64,000 nt of DNA from Promethearchaeia archaeon (GTDB lineage Archaea; Asgardarchaeota; Lokiarchaeia; Sigyniarchaeales; SOKP01). The notes under the pieces are model-generated. The model searched no databases. It saw only the letters and a list, made by a program, of their open reading frames with translations, and was not told the origin of the DNA. A program made the position numbers and the translations under genes. This document shows, one piece after another, positions 51,910 through 61,545 of the stretch. Positions within the stretch are counted from its first letter, which is position 1. Every line of letters begins with the position of its first letter. The stretch is taken from the NCBI GenBank assembly GCA_029856145.1, contig JAHQWK010000025.1, positions 1 to 64,000 on the forward strand. Direction: 5' to 3'.

Positions 51910-53037
51910 TTGAAAAACATCCATAACAAAGTAAAAAAAATCGGTTTAATTGTAAATCCTATTTCCGGAATGGGTGGCAGTGTAGGACTTAAAGGCACTG
52001 ATGGTGATATTTACAAAAAAGCTATAGAAATGGGTGCTACTCCTATTGCACCAGACAGAGTAAGTGAATTATTATCTCAAATTAAACGAAAAAATGAAAT
52101 TTTTTTTCTTGTAGCACCGGGCATAATGGGGGCAGATTATATCAAGGATCAAGGATATAATTTCGATATCATAGGAGAAATTAGTGATCCTTCAGGTCCA
52201 CAAGATACTAAAAGGATAGCAAAAAAAATGATCGATTCTACAATTGAATTATTAGTATTTTGCGGAGGAGATGGAACCGCAAGAGATATTTATGACGCTA
52301 TTGGATTACAAAAGCCTGTGGTTGCAATCCCTGCGGGAGTAAAAATGTTTAGCTCTGTTTTTGCGCTTAATCCTAAAGCTGCGGCTCAAATTATAGATAA
52401 ATTTATAGAAGAGTTTGTTGAGACACAAGAAAAAGAAGTATTAGATATTAATGAAGAACTTGTACGGAAGGATAAATTGGAATCAAAATTATATGGATAT
52501 TTGAAAGTGCCAAAAATCTTGAGTTTAATACAATCCAGTAAAGTTGGTTCAAAATTTGGAAAAACAGTGGAGCAAAATAAACAAGAAATCGCGCAATTCA
52601 TAGTTGAGAATATGACAAGTGATGTTTTATATTTATTAGGTCCAGGAACAACAGTAAAAACAATTGCAGATTATTTAAAATCGCCAAAAACTCTCCTCGG
52701 AATTGATGCGATATACAATAAAAAGATAATCGGAAATGACTTAAATGAAATAGGTATACTTGAATTGCTAAAAGAGCATAAAATAGCCCAGATTATTATA
52801 TCGCCCATAGGAGGTCAAGGTTTTATCTTTGGAAGAGGAAATAAGCAAATTACTCCACAAATTCTTAGAATAATAGGGAAAAATAACGTAAAAATTATAG
52901 CAACAGAAGAAAAACTGAAAGAACTCGAATGTTTAAGAATTGATACAGGTGATAATGAAGTTGACGATATATTTAAAGGCTTTACTAAAGTGATTATTGG
53001 ATATAAAGAAGAATTAATAATAGAAATAAAATGTTAG
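51910..53037 (+). CDS. ATP-NAD/AcoX kinase family protein
   Basis: NAD-kinase-fold protein of 375 residues, the longer ATP-NAD/AcoX type. It has IGLIVNPISGMGGSVGLKGT, the catalytic GGDGTARDI (about 118-126), PAGVKMFSSVFALNP, GPGTTVKTIADYL and LLGIDAI. Typical roles are NAD phosphorylation or an unknown kinase in acetoin clusters. The start is TTG 51910; an AAGGA lies about 13 bases earlier. It stands alone, convergent with the AOR gene. Confidence 0.85.
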   Translation: MKNIHNKVKKIGLIVNPISGMGGSVGLKGTDGDIYKKAIEMGATPIAPDRVSELLSQIKRKNEIFFLVAPGIMGADYIKDQGYNFDIIGEISDPSGPQDTKRIAKKMIDSTIELLVFCGGDGTARDIYDAIGLQKPVVAIPAGVKMFSSVFALNPKAAAQIIDKFIEEFVETQEKEVLDINEELVRKDKLESKLYGYLKVPKILSLIQSSKVGSKFGKTVEQNKQEIAQFIVENMTSDVLYLLGPGTTVKTIADYLKSPKTLLGIDAIYNKKIIGNDLNEIGILELLKEHKIAQIIISPIGGQGFIFGRGNKQITPQILRIIGKNNVKIIATEEKLKELECLRIDTGDNEVDDIFKGFTKVIIGYKEELIIEIKC

Positions 53038-53050
53038 TAAAATATTAATT

Positions 53051-54931
53051 TTAAATGATGTTAAGTTCCTTTAATTTTTTTTCAGAGGGTTTTCCGGTTT
53101 CCCAGTCCCATTCTCGCTGTTTATAATAGGTTCTTAAATTTTCTTCTAATTCTAATTTTACATGAACAGTTTTACCAGTTTTTAATTCTTGTTTTAGTAT
53201 ATTTGGTAATTTGTCGTCTTCCCTTGTAGTTCCTAGGCTACAATTTAATAATCTTTTTAAGTTATTTATTCGTTCTCCAACTTTTAAAATTGATTTTTTG
53301 TCATAATTAAAACCAGTTGCAGAGTTTATGTGTCCTATAATATGATCTAAACTGAGACTGACAAAACTACAATTAATAGCAGAATCATCTATGGCTCTGA
53401 TATCTTGTAAAGCAATAACTCCTTTTTCTCTCCCTTTGATTGACGATCTACTTTTGCCAATTTTTACACGTAATTCTGGATAAGAAGCAGTTGTTATTTC
53501 TACGCTATACCAATCACACTTTTGATGATTTGCTCCCACACAACTTGTAATATAACTTAAAGCTTGCCCCGCAAACGCTCTTGGATCATGCATAGGCATT
53601 TCTAAGCCTTTCACATGAGCAGCTAATTCTGGATCAATTCCTAGTTCTTCAGCAATTAATCGGACACCTTCAGCTAGCAAGTTTCCTATCCCTTCCCGAC
53701 GTGAAATCTTTTTAACCAAGTTTAATATTAATTTTCCATTGCCCCATTTTATCTCTTCGAGTTTGATATCATCTAAGAGTTTTTTTATTTCTACAATATT
53801 AAGATTATTTTCAACTAAATATATCAGAAAGGCAATACAGACCCCAGTTGATATTGTATCAATTCCATATAAGTTACATAAATGGTTAGCTAAAATTACA
53901 TCTTTAGAGTCAAATACACCACATAAAGGCCCAAATGCGGCTACGGTTTCATATTCAGGACCATCAACTTTTATTTCTTCACCATTGTCTACAATAATCG
54001 TTTGCTTGCCACATTTCATAGTGCAACCAGCACACCCATAGTCTAATACGGGATATTCCTCTCTCAAAGTTTTTCCTGTTAACTTTTCAGCCGGAAATTC
54101 TGTTTCTGTAAAATAATATGCAGGAGTATCTCCAAGAGCCATTCCAATATCGAGATAACAGTTTGTTCCATATAAAGTATATAAAAGCGGTGTTGTCGAC
54201 TGAAGAAGATTACCTATTTTTGCTTTCTCTGCTTTTTTTATTAATTCTTTACCTATATTTGGATCACTAATTTTGATTTTTACAGTTCCATGAATAGCAA
54301 TTGCTTTCAATTTCTTTGAACCCATTATTGTTCCCAACCCACATCTTCCAATAGCTCTCCCTTCATCATTTATAATCCCTGCGTATTTTACCAGATTTTC
54401 TCCAGCAATTCCTATAGTAGCAATCCTAACTTTATCATTTTTTAGCTCATTTTTAATTATTGATTGAGTTTCATAAGTATCTTTACCCCATAATTTACTT
54501 GCATCTTTAAATTCAATTTTTTCATCATGAATATATAAATAGATAGGATCTTTAGATTTTCCAACAATAACTAGAGCATCAAACCCACTATTCCTTAGTG
54601 AGATACAAAAAAATCCCCCCGATGTTCCTTCTCCCCAAATTCTTGTGAGGGGGGATATGCCAGTTACAGAATATCTCCCTGAAGAAGGTCTTATTGTTCC
54701 TGTTACAGGTCCAGTAGCGAAGATAAGTGGATTTTTTTCTGAAATGGGGTTATTTTTTAAAATTTCATAATCTTCATCTTTTAACCAATCATATGTTAAT
54801 TTAGCACTTAACCCGGTACCACCTAGATAAGCTTTTGCTATTTGAGTATTTAAGTCTTTAAGCTCAACCTTTTGATTATTTAAATTAATATATGCAATTT
54901 TCCCATTATAACCAAACAATTGTTTGCTCAT
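53051..54931 (-). CDS. Aldehyde:ferredoxin oxidoreductase (second copy)
   Basis: A complete 626-residue AOR-family tungsten enzyme. The N-terminal half has YLGGTGLSAKLTYDWL, FATGPVTGTIRPSSGRY, WGEGTSGGFFCISLRNSGFD and GRCGLGTIMGSKKLKAIA. [4Fe-4S] ligands are DYGCAGCTMKCG (about 297-307), with a later Cys near 520. The end, TYYKQREWDWETGKPSEKKL, shows the C-terminal segment that the first AOR loses behind its stop. It is the downstream gene of a pair with the iron alcohol dehydrogenase, 21 bases apart, suggesting an aldehyde made from an alcohol and oxidised, or the reverse. Confidence 0.94.
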   Translation of the reverse strand: MSKQLFGYNGKIAYINLNNQKVELKDLNTQIAKAYLGGTGLSAKLTYDWLKDEDYEILKNNPISEKNPLIFATGPVTGTIRPSSGRYSVTGISPLTRIWGEGTSGGFFCISLRNSGFDALVIVGKSKDPIYLYIHDEKIEFKDASKLWGKDTYETQSIIKNELKNDKVRIATIGIAGENLVKYAGIINDEGRAIGRCGLGTIMGSKKLKAIAIHGTVKIKISDPNIGKELIKKAEKAKIGNLLQSTTPLLYTLYGTNCYLDIGMALGDTPAYYFTETEFPAEKLTGKTLREEYPVLDYGCAGCTMKCGKQTIIVDNGEEIKVDGPEYETVAAFGPLCGVFDSKDVILANHLCNLYGIDTISTGVCIAFLIYLVENNLNIVEIKKLLDDIKLEEIKWGNGKLILNLVKKISRREGIGNLLAEGVRLIAEELGIDPELAAHVKGLEMPMHDPRAFAGQALSYITSCVGANHQKCDWYSVEITTASYPELRVKIGKSRSSIKGREKGVIALQDIRAIDDSAINCSFVSLSLDHIIGHINSATGFNYDKKSILKVGERINNLKRLLNCSLGTTREDDKLPNILKQELKTGKTVHVKLELEENLRTYYKQREWDWETGKPSEKKLKELNII

Positions 54932-54952
54932 TTTTTAACCTCTGGTTTTTAA

Positions 54953-56239
54953 TTAAAAATCAATGATTCTTCCATCCCACGCAAATTCGAAAATTTTTCT
55001 GTATAGGTCTTCATTAATAGGACGATATGTTGTTAAAGTTACAGCATCATTAAGAGCGTAATCAGCTAACTTATCAATTTTTCCAAAATATTGTTCTTTT
55101 TGTATTTTTGGATCTTTAATGTCCTTAACACAAGTAGACCCATCAACTGAATGTATAAAATCTTTAATTGATTGAATAAGCTCATTTAATAAACTTTCTC
55201 TCTTTTTATTTTCAGTTTCGATACCGAAAATAGGACATAATTGGATCCATTTATCAGTAATTTTCGCCTTAAAAGCAATTCCATATGGTAAAAACATACT
55301 AACAGCAATACCATGATGAACCCCAAATATCTTACCAAAGCTATGACCTAAAGCATGATTTATTCCAGGAGCTTGGTTTCCATATGAACCAAATGCAGCT
55401 AATGTTGAAGCAATTTGCATATGGCTTCGCGCTTCTATATCTCTTCCACCATACTTATAAGACCGAGGGAGATATTTTATAATTTCTTCAATAGTTGTTT
55501 TATTTGTTGCATCAAAGTAGGGGTTACCCCAATTTGTTGTAAAAGACCCCATAGCATGTGCTAATGCATCTAAACCAGTAGCCATTGTTAAAAAAGGTGG
55601 CAAATCTTTTACAAATTCTGGATCTAATATAGTAATATCTGCTAATAATTCATCATGGACAACTTCTATTTTTTTTGGAGGATCTCTGGTGGTATCAGTA
55701 ATTAAAGCTGCCGTGGCAATTTCAGATCCAGTTCCTGCTGTAGTAGGTATAGCAATCAGATATTTAATCTTCTTACGTAATCCAAGGGCTGCGCCAATGC
55801 TAGGCAAAATCATGAAAAGATTTTGTTTAGGTTTTTCATACTTTACTAAAACCATTTTAGCAGTATCGATAACACTCCCACCCCCAATTGCAATGAGAAT
55901 TTTGGGATGATATTGTTCGCAAATTTTAGCTCCTTCATCTATAGTTAATACTGGAACTTCTGGTAAAACACCAGACCATACTTTATAATCCATATCAATT
56001 AATTTAAGGTAATCCTCTATATTTTTAACAAATTTTTGAGTAAATGAATCTGTAATGATTAAAGCTTTTCTTTCCTCCTTTTCAATAACTGCTTCTAAAT
56101 ATCTTGCTACTCTGAGTAGTGATGATTTACCTGTATATATTCTTGACAAGAAAAAATTTGTTTCTAATCCTCTTACCGCTCTAGCACCCAATATTGGCAT
56201 CAGATCTTTAATTATTTTAGATTCATACCAAGTAGGCAT
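54953..56239 (-). CDS. Iron-containing alcohol dehydrogenase (4-hydroxybutyrate dehydrogenase-like)
   Basis: A 428-residue group III alcohol dehydrogenase. The NAD(P) loop is IAIGGGSVIDTAKMVLVKYE; the middle reads AIPTTAGTGSEIATAALITD and ATGLDALAHAMGSF. The metal ligands are in GINHALGHSFGKIFGVHHGI, with further His. Family members act on butanol, lactaldehyde, 4-hydroxybutyrate or 1,3-propanediol. It is first of a pair with the AOR, so an alcohol/aldehyde/acid interconversion is likely. Confidence 0.92.
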   Translation of the reverse strand: MPTWYESKIIKDLMPILGARAVRGLETNFFLSRIYTGKSSLLRVARYLEAVIEKEERKALIITDSFTQKFVKNIEDYLKLIDMDYKVWSGVLPEVPVLTIDEGAKICEQYHPKILIAIGGGSVIDTAKMVLVKYEKPKQNLFMILPSIGAALGLRKKIKYLIAIPTTAGTGSEIATAALITDTTRDPPKKIEVVHDELLADITILDPEFVKDLPPFLTMATGLDALAHAMGSFTTNWGNPYFDATNKTTIEEIIKYLPRSYKYGGRDIEARSHMQIASTLAAFGSYGNQAPGINHALGHSFGKIFGVHHGIAVSMFLPYGIAFKAKITDKWIQLCPIFGIETENKKRESLLNELIQSIKDFIHSVDGSTCVKDIKDPKIQKEQYFGKIDKLADYALNDAVTLTTYRPINEDLYRKIFEFAWDGRIIDF

Positions 56240-56395
56240 CTTAACATATCCCCTTTATTATCTTAACAAAATTTTTTTTTGAGTAATAGATATTAAAGAC
56301 AGATTCAATAAAAAAACATTTTTAATTCAAGCTGCGATACTATCTTAATTAGAAAAAGATGATTAGTTTAATTTACAAATTTTTGGTTTCGAAAT

Positions 56396-57379
56396 ATGAA
56401 GATTAGATTAAATATGAATGAAATGTACAAACTTCCTCCAAAAGAGGTAATAAATCCTGTAAAAGATTCTATCAATGAAATCAATAGATATACTCCTCAA
56501 AAGGAAGTAGATATTTTAATTGAAAGCTTATCCCGTTATGTAAATATCCCACAAGAATCAATTTTTTTAAGTTCAGGCTCAGACTTGATCATAAAAGAAT
56601 TCATTTTTCTATTTTCGAATAAGAGACAAATAGTAATTGCCGAACCAACCTTTGTTATTATCAATAATTCAGCTCAGAATGCTGAAAGCTCTTTGATAAA
56701 AATCAGGTTAAAAGAACCAGATTTTAAAGTGTCTTTAGAACCTCTACTTGAAGAATTTAAAAAACCATCATTAGTAGTTTTTGATAACCCAAATAATCCA
56801 ACCGGAAGCTTACTACTTACTCAAAGTGATGTTGAGACTATTTTGCAGTATGAAAATGTTATTTTATTAATTGATGAGGCATATTTTGAATTCTCAAAAG
56901 TAAGCTTTGTTGAATTAATAAATGATTACCCCAATCTCGCGATCTTAAGAACATTAAGTAAATCTTTTGGATTAGCAGGATCAGGAATTGGATATCTGAT
57001 TGCGGGAGATCTGATACGAAAAAAATTCCAAGGATTAGAGATAATGTTACCTTACCCAAGTGTAATTGCTGGGAGTAAAGCTCTAGAAAACCAGACTTAC
57101 ATGTTTGATTATACTAAGGAAGTAGAGAATGAAAAAAGAAGAATAATGAATTTTGCTGTAAAGTTAGGGATAACGGTTTATCCAAGTTATACCAATTTTC
57201 TACTAATGAAAACGAACTTACATAACATCTCAGAAAAATTAGTAGAACGAGGAGTTTTAGTACATGATGCATCGAATCAATTAGGATCAGAATTTTTCAG
57301 AGTCACCATAGGTTCTAAAAAAGAAAATGATTACTTTTTAGATTCTCTCAAAAATATTATTATCTACAACAAGGATTGA
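56396..57379 (+). CDS. HisC-like aminotransferase (class I/II)
   Basis: PLP enzyme of 327 residues: LNMNEMYKLPP at the start, YVNIPQESIFLSSGSDLIIK, FDNPNNPTGSLL, LLIDEAYFEF, and the PLP lysine in RTLSKSFGLAGSGIGYLIAG. The end RVTIGSKKENDYFL matches histidinol-phosphate aminotransferases. It is slightly shorter than usual HisC (about 350). No other histidine genes are near, so aromatic or other amino acids, or the decarboxylase CobD, are possible. Confidence 0.85.
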   Translation: MKIRLNMNEMYKLPPKEVINPVKDSINEINRYTPQKEVDILIESLSRYVNIPQESIFLSSGSDLIIKEFIFLFSNKRQIVIAEPTFVIINNSAQNAESSLIKIRLKEPDFKVSLEPLLEEFKKPSLVVFDNPNNPTGSLLLTQSDVETILQYENVILLIDEAYFEFSKVSFVELINDYPNLAILRTLSKSFGLAGSGIGYLIAGDLIRKKFQGLEIMLPYPSVIAGSKALENQTYMFDYTKEVENEKRRIMNFAVKLGITVYPSYTNFLLMKTNLHNISEKLVERGVLVHDASNQLGSEFFRVTIGSKKENDYFLDSLKNIIIYNKD

Positions 57380-57466
57380 TTAAAAATGTATTAAATTTAA
57401 CAATATATCTTTTCTAATGTAATAATTAAATTATAAATAATTAAAATTTGAGTTAAACGTGATTAT

Positions 57467-58309
57467 ATGAGCGAAAAAATTACTACTATTTCTGTAATTG
57501 GAGCAGGATATATGGGTCGACAAATTATTGAGAAATCTGCCTTATACGGATATAATATACATGTATTTGATGTAAGTCCTGAAGGATTAGAGGAATTTAT
57601 TAGTGAAGTTAAAAAGAAAACTGAACGGAAAAAGATCAAAATTGATATAAAACTCTTTACTAGTATTTCTGAGGCAGTGAGAAATACAGATTTAATCATT
57701 GAGACAATTCCAGAGAAAATAGATTTAAAAAGAGAAATTTTTTCTCAGATTGATAAATTAGCTCCAACCAATGCTATAATAGCAACTAATAGTTCTTCCA
57801 TTCCGATTTCAAAATTAGAAGAGGTTGTTGAACGGAAAGATAAAGTATTAAATATTCACTTCTACAACCTATTCACCATGCCGATGGCAGATATCATGCG
57901 GGGAACTAAAACTAGTCATGAGACTTTCCAGAAAGGGAAAGCTTGGTTAGAGAGTATTGAAATCCTTCCTCTTGAAGTAAAAAAAGAGTGTTATGGGTTT
58001 GTTCTTAATAGAATATGGAGAGCAATTAAAAAGGATTGTCTAAAGATTTGGGCAGGTGGATATGCTGACATTGAAACCGTAGATAAAGCGTGGAGTATCT
58101 TTTGTCAATATTTTATTAAAAATGATTATGGTCCATTTCAATTTATGGATCGAATTGGATTGGATGTAATTTATGATATAGAAATGTCTTATTTCAAAAA
58201 TAGTGGATTCCCAGATGATAAACCACCGGATGCGCTTAAAGAAATGGTTGAAAGAGGGGAATTGGGGATTAAAACGGAGAAGGGATTCTATAATTATAAG
58301 ACCAAATAA
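57467..58309 (+). CDS. 3-hydroxyacyl-CoA dehydrogenase family protein
   Basis: A 280-residue NAD enzyme with SVIGAGYMGRQIIEKSALYG, the Glu in LIIETIPEKIDLKREIFSQI, TNSSSIPISKLE and the catalytic His in VLNIHFYNLFTMPMADIMRG. KECYGFVLNRIWRAIKKDCL, DKAWSIF and the end GIKTEKGFYNYKTK are standard. After the His the text differs from the usual HFFNP, so the substrate may not be 3-hydroxybutyryl-CoA. Such an enzyme could reduce acetoacetyl-CoA from the lysine pathway. HypB-like gene follows 65 bases later. Confidence 0.85.
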   Translation: MSEKITTISVIGAGYMGRQIIEKSALYGYNIHVFDVSPEGLEEFISEVKKKTERKKIKIDIKLFTSISEAVRNTDLIIETIPEKIDLKREIFSQIDKLAPTNAIIATNSSSIPISKLEEVVERKDKVLNIHFYNLFTMPMADIMRGTKTSHETFQKGKAWLESIEILPLEVKKECYGFVLNRIWRAIKKDCLKIWAGGYADIETVDKAWSIFCQYFIKNDYGPFQFMDRIGLDVIYDIEMSYFKNSGFPDDKPPDALKEMVERGELGIKTEKGFYNYKTK

Positions 58310-58374
58310 TTTTTTTTGAAATTTTAATTTAAAAAAGTAATTCTTATAGTCTTAATTTTTATTTAATATTAGAT

Positions 58375-59091
58375 ATGTCAGAAAAGAGAAAACAAGAAAT
58401 TCATAGGATTAAAGAACTTGAAAGTATCAATTTGGCTACAGAAGATATTAGAGAATTTGTGATAGAGACCAAAAAAGAAGTTGAAAAAGATAATGAGCTA
58501 TTAGCAAATCAGATAAACAATAAGCTCAAAAATAATGGTATAAAATCTATTGATATAGTTGGAGCGATAGGTGCTGGAAAAACAGCAATTTTAGAAAAAA
58601 TAGCGGAAAAAATATCAGAAAAATATAGAATCTTAGTCATCTGTGGTGATATTACTACTAGAGTTGATGCCGACAGAATAGAGAAACACAATGTCGATAC
58701 AGTTCAAATAAATACTGGTCGAGAATGTGCTTTGAACGCATATCACATTCATCAAGTTCTTAAGAGTAAAGACTTAAACGATTATGATTTAATTTTTGTG
58801 GAAAATGTTGGCAATCTCATTTGTCCTTCAGAGTTTAAACTAGGAACAGATAAAAGAATCACGGTTGTTTCGATTACTGAAGGTGAGTGGGTTATTGAGA
58901 AACATCCAATGCTCTTTAAAATGTCTGATATCGCTGTTATTAATAAAATTGATCTTTTAGAGAGATTGGGAACAAATCTTGATAAAATGGTAAAGGATGC
59001 TAAGAATTTTAACCCAAACATAGAAGTAATAACAATAAGTGCTAAAACTGGCAAAAATATTGATTTGTTAATTGAAGCCTTAGAGCTATAG
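58375..59091 (+). CDS. HypB-like metal-chaperone GTPase with altered metal site
   Basis: HypB inserts nickel into NiFe hydrogenase. The 238-residue protein has P-loop VGAIGAGKTAIL (about 61-72), VICGDITTRVDADRI, FVENVGNLICPSEFKLGTDK, VINKIDLL and the final ISAKTGKNIDLL, all HypB marks. Where HypB has CHLDA with Cys and His metal ligands, this protein reads CALNA (Cys118, Ala119). It has no His-rich N-terminus, and no hypA or hydrogenase gene is in view. So it is HypB by family, but metal and client are uncertain. A hexapeptide-repeat gene follows 20 bases later. Confidence 0.82.
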   Translation: MSEKRKQEIHRIKELESINLATEDIREFVIETKKEVEKDNELLANQINNKLKNNGIKSIDIVGAIGAGKTAILEKIAEKISEKYRILVICGDITTRVDADRIEKHNVDTVQINTGRECALNAYHIHQVLKSKDLNDYDLIFVENVGNLICPSEFKLGTDKRITVVSITEGEWVIEKHPMLFKMSDIAVINKIDLLERLGTNLDKMVKDAKNFNPNIEVITISAKTGKNIDLLIEALEL

Positions 59092-59111
59092 AAATTTATT
59101 AGTGAGGAAAA

Positions 59112-59546
59112 ATGAAAAAAGAACTAAAAGAAATTGAGAAAACAATTAGTAGTTTAGAGCTAAATTCTCAAACTCAGATTCAAGAATTATTGAATATATT
59201 CTTAAAAACGCATCTTAAACGAAGTAAAATTGACAACTTTATAGGTGATTATCCAACATTTATAGAACCTGTGCATCTTGAAGAGAATGTTAAAATTGGA
59301 GATGACGTACTTCTAGGACCAAATGTATTTATTGGAAAGAATTCAGAAATAAAAAATTACGTAGAAATATCAAACTCAATTATTTTTGATAATGCTATTA
59401 TTGGTGAAAACATAAAGATGGATAATTGTATTATTGGAAAAAATAGTTCACTGAGTTGTAAAAATACTCCGATAGATAATTGTGTTGTAGTCGGAAATGT
59501 GAAAACTAAAGAAGACCTTTACAAGATTATGTATAAATTTAAGTAA
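59112..59546 (+). CDS. Left-handed beta-helix (hexapeptide-repeat) protein
   Basis: A 144-residue protein. The first 35 residues are helical; from about 50 on, hexapeptide repeats follow ([LIV]-G-x4): VKIGDDVLLGPNVFIGKNSE, IKNYVEISNSIIFDNAIIGE, then IIGKNSSL. This resembles the C-terminal part of sugar-nucleotidyltransferases or a small acyltransferase/gamma-carbonic anhydrase. No His ligands of carbonic anhydrase are seen. GTGAGG precedes the ATG. Probably co-transcribed with the HypB-like gene. Function unknown. Confidence 0.75.
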   Translation: MKKELKEIEKTISSLELNSQTQIQELLNIFLKTHLKRSKIDNFIGDYPTFIEPVHLEENVKIGDDVLLGPNVFIGKNSEIKNYVEISNSIIFDNAIIGENIKMDNCIIGKNSSLSCKNTPIDNCVVVGNVKTKEDLYKIMYKFK

Positions 59547-59587
59547 TGTAATTTATTCTTGAATTTCTATTTTAAATTAAAATTAAT

Positions 59588-60412
59588 TTGGTTATAATTT
59601 TGAATGGGGATAAATATTTTGAGACAAATTTAAGAAGATGGAATGAACTTGTAGATATTAATGCTAAAGCCAAGTCATATGATTTAGAAGGATTTAAATC
59701 TGGAAATATATCCTTATTTCCCATAGAGCTTGAAGAATTAGGAGATGTCAAGGGGAAATCGTTATTACATCTACAATGTCATTTTGGAATGGATACACTC
59801 TCCTGGGCGAAATTGGGCGCTAAAGCAACAGGTATAGACTTTTCAGAGAAGGCGATTAACTTAGCAAAAAGTTTAAGTAGAGAACTTAATATTCCTGTGA
59901 GATTTATCAATGCAAATTTATACGATATTCCGAGTATATTAAATGAACAATTTGATATTGTATTTACTTCATATGGTACTATTTGTTGGTTACCAGATAT
60001 AGTTAAATGGGCTCAAATTATTAGCAATTGCTTAAAGACCGATGGAATTTTCTATATAATTGATGGACATCCTTTTGGTTTTATAATTGATGAAAATCAG
60101 GAGCCTTTTAAAGTAGGATTCAACTATTTTTCTGAGGGAACACCAGTATTTTTCGATGAGGGCGGTGCTTATGCAGATCCTTCGGCAGATCTAAAAAATC
60201 AAGCTTCATATCAATGGGACCATCCTATGAGCGATATAATAAATGCTATATTAAATGCAGATTTAGAGATAGATTTTCTTCATGAATTTCCATTTACATT
60301 TTTTAATATACACCCTGATATGAAAATAAGAGAAGATGGATATTGGGAATTCCAAAACTTAAAATTCTCTGTTCCAATGATGTTCTCAATCAAGGCACAT
60401 AAAAAAATTTAG
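59588..60412 (+). CDS. SAM-dependent methyltransferase, class I
   Basis: About 270 residues. SAM motif I is LLHLQCHFGMDTLSWAKLGA, motif II ATGIDFSEKAINLAKSLSRE; IVFTSYGTICWLPDIVKWAQ equals motif IV. The opening region WNELVDINAKAKSYDLEGFK and the long C-terminal part with GTPVFFDEGGAYADPSADLK are typical of a bacterial/archaeal group of unknown substrate. The start is uncertain: TTG 59588 or TTG 59600, neither with a good Shine-Dalgarno. Confidence 0.82.
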   Translation: MVIILNGDKYFETNLRRWNELVDINAKAKSYDLEGFKSGNISLFPIELEELGDVKGKSLLHLQCHFGMDTLSWAKLGAKATGIDFSEKAINLAKSLSRELNIPVRFINANLYDIPSILNEQFDIVFTSYGTICWLPDIVKWAQIISNCLKTDGIFYIIDGHPFGFIIDENQEPFKVGFNYFSEGTPVFFDEGGAYADPSADLKNQASYQWDHPMSDIINAILNADLEIDFLHEFPFTFFNIHPDMKIREDGYWEFQNLKFSVPMMFSIKAHKKI

Positions 60413-60458
60413 CAGAGAGCAAAATAAAAAAAGAAAAGGTGTAAAATTAATTATAGAT

Positions 60459-61421
60459 TTAAGGCCAAGAAATTGGCAGCGAAACAGTTAAATTGATGAA
60501 AATTAATGCGTATAACGTAGAAAAGGTAATTCTAAATAATAAATTAGCAGTTTCGGTCAATAATCCTTCTATATAAGCTGTATCAATACTTACGTTAATT
60601 TCTTGATTTAAAGTTTGTGTGAATGAATGAAATGTGTTTTGATATGGAACTGGAGAACCACCTATTTTCGTATCAAAAGGAAGTAAAACAGGATCACTTG
60701 ATGTTACTGTAACAATTTCAGCATTTAAAATTACATTATGAATAGCATATAATCCGTTGTTGGTTACATCAAAAGGTATCGTAATAATAAAGGAATCATC
60801 TCCATAGACTCCTGGAGTTCCTCCGTCATCATGGACAGGAGGGGGAAAAGTATCATGAAGATTTACTCTAAGATTTAACCCACTAAAAATTATACTTCCA
60901 AAATATCCTACGATTATTAGGCTAGCAATTATTCCTAGTACTTTAAAGATTGTGCTGACTTTAAACTCTTTTTTGACCGTAACTCGGTATTCTTTCTTTT
61001 TACGTAATTCAATAGCCTCTACTAAATACCGTATTCCTCTAATTATAGTTGCCCCTAAAAGTAACCACGCTATAACTTTTAAACCTAATAGAACCTGAAT
61101 ATAAGACATGTCAATATAGTACGTTCCTAAACTCGTTCCAGGATCAAAACCTCCAAATATGTAGAAAAGGAATATTCCAGAATATACAGTTATTCCAAAT
61201 AAAATAAGACGATTCGCAGGTGTATCTTCAGGGAATGCATGTCTTAACATTGAGATAACGATCCCAATAATTCCAAAAATAATAATGGCTATTCTATATG
61301 CGTCAGTAAAAGTCATTATACCGTACAGTTCAAGAAAATAAAACAAGACAAGAGGAACAACGAGATAAAAGATAGCAGAAAGAATTCCATGTAAAATTAT
61401 TTTTCCGTATTGAATTTCCAT
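60459..61421 (-). CDS. Integral membrane protein with extracellular C-terminal domain
   Basis: A 320-residue protein with helices near 8-30, 38-58, 70-90, 107-130 and 160-182, then a 135-residue beta-rich extracellular part (FIITIPFDVTNNGLYAIHNV, NVSIDTAYIEGLL) that ends with a hydrophobic stretch. I do not recognise the family. A basic cytoplasmic loop (ELRKKKEYRVTVKKEFK) lies between helices four and five. It is convergent with the methyltransferase gene. Confidence 0.65.
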   Translation of the reverse strand: MEIQYGKIILHGILSAIFYLVVPLVLFYFLELYGIMTFTDAYRIAIIIFGIIGIVISMLRHAFPEDTPANRLILFGITVYSGIFLFYIFGGFDPGTSLGTYYIDMSYIQVLLGLKVIAWLLLGATIIRGIRYLVEAIELRKKKEYRVTVKKEFKVSTIFKVLGIIASLIIVGYFGSIIFSGLNLRVNLHDTFPPPVHDDGGTPGVYGDDSFIITIPFDVTNNGLYAIHNVILNAEIVTVTSSDPVLLPFDTKIGGSPVPYQNTFHSFTQTLNQEINVSIDTAYIEGLLTETANLLFRITFSTLYALIFINLTVSLPISWP

Positions 61422-61545
61422 AACTCTTTAACCCATTTAAAATTTGTATATTATAATTTAGATGAAATATTATCCTAAATATCTCCTAAGTCGTATATAA
61501 ATTTTCACACGATAGAGTTATTTTTTGTTAATTATTGTATTCTTA

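Noticed and set aside
58375-59091. Evidence for a NiFe hydrogenase cluster
   Set aside because: Only a HypB-like gene is present; no hypA, hypCDEF or hydrogenase subunits are found in the window.
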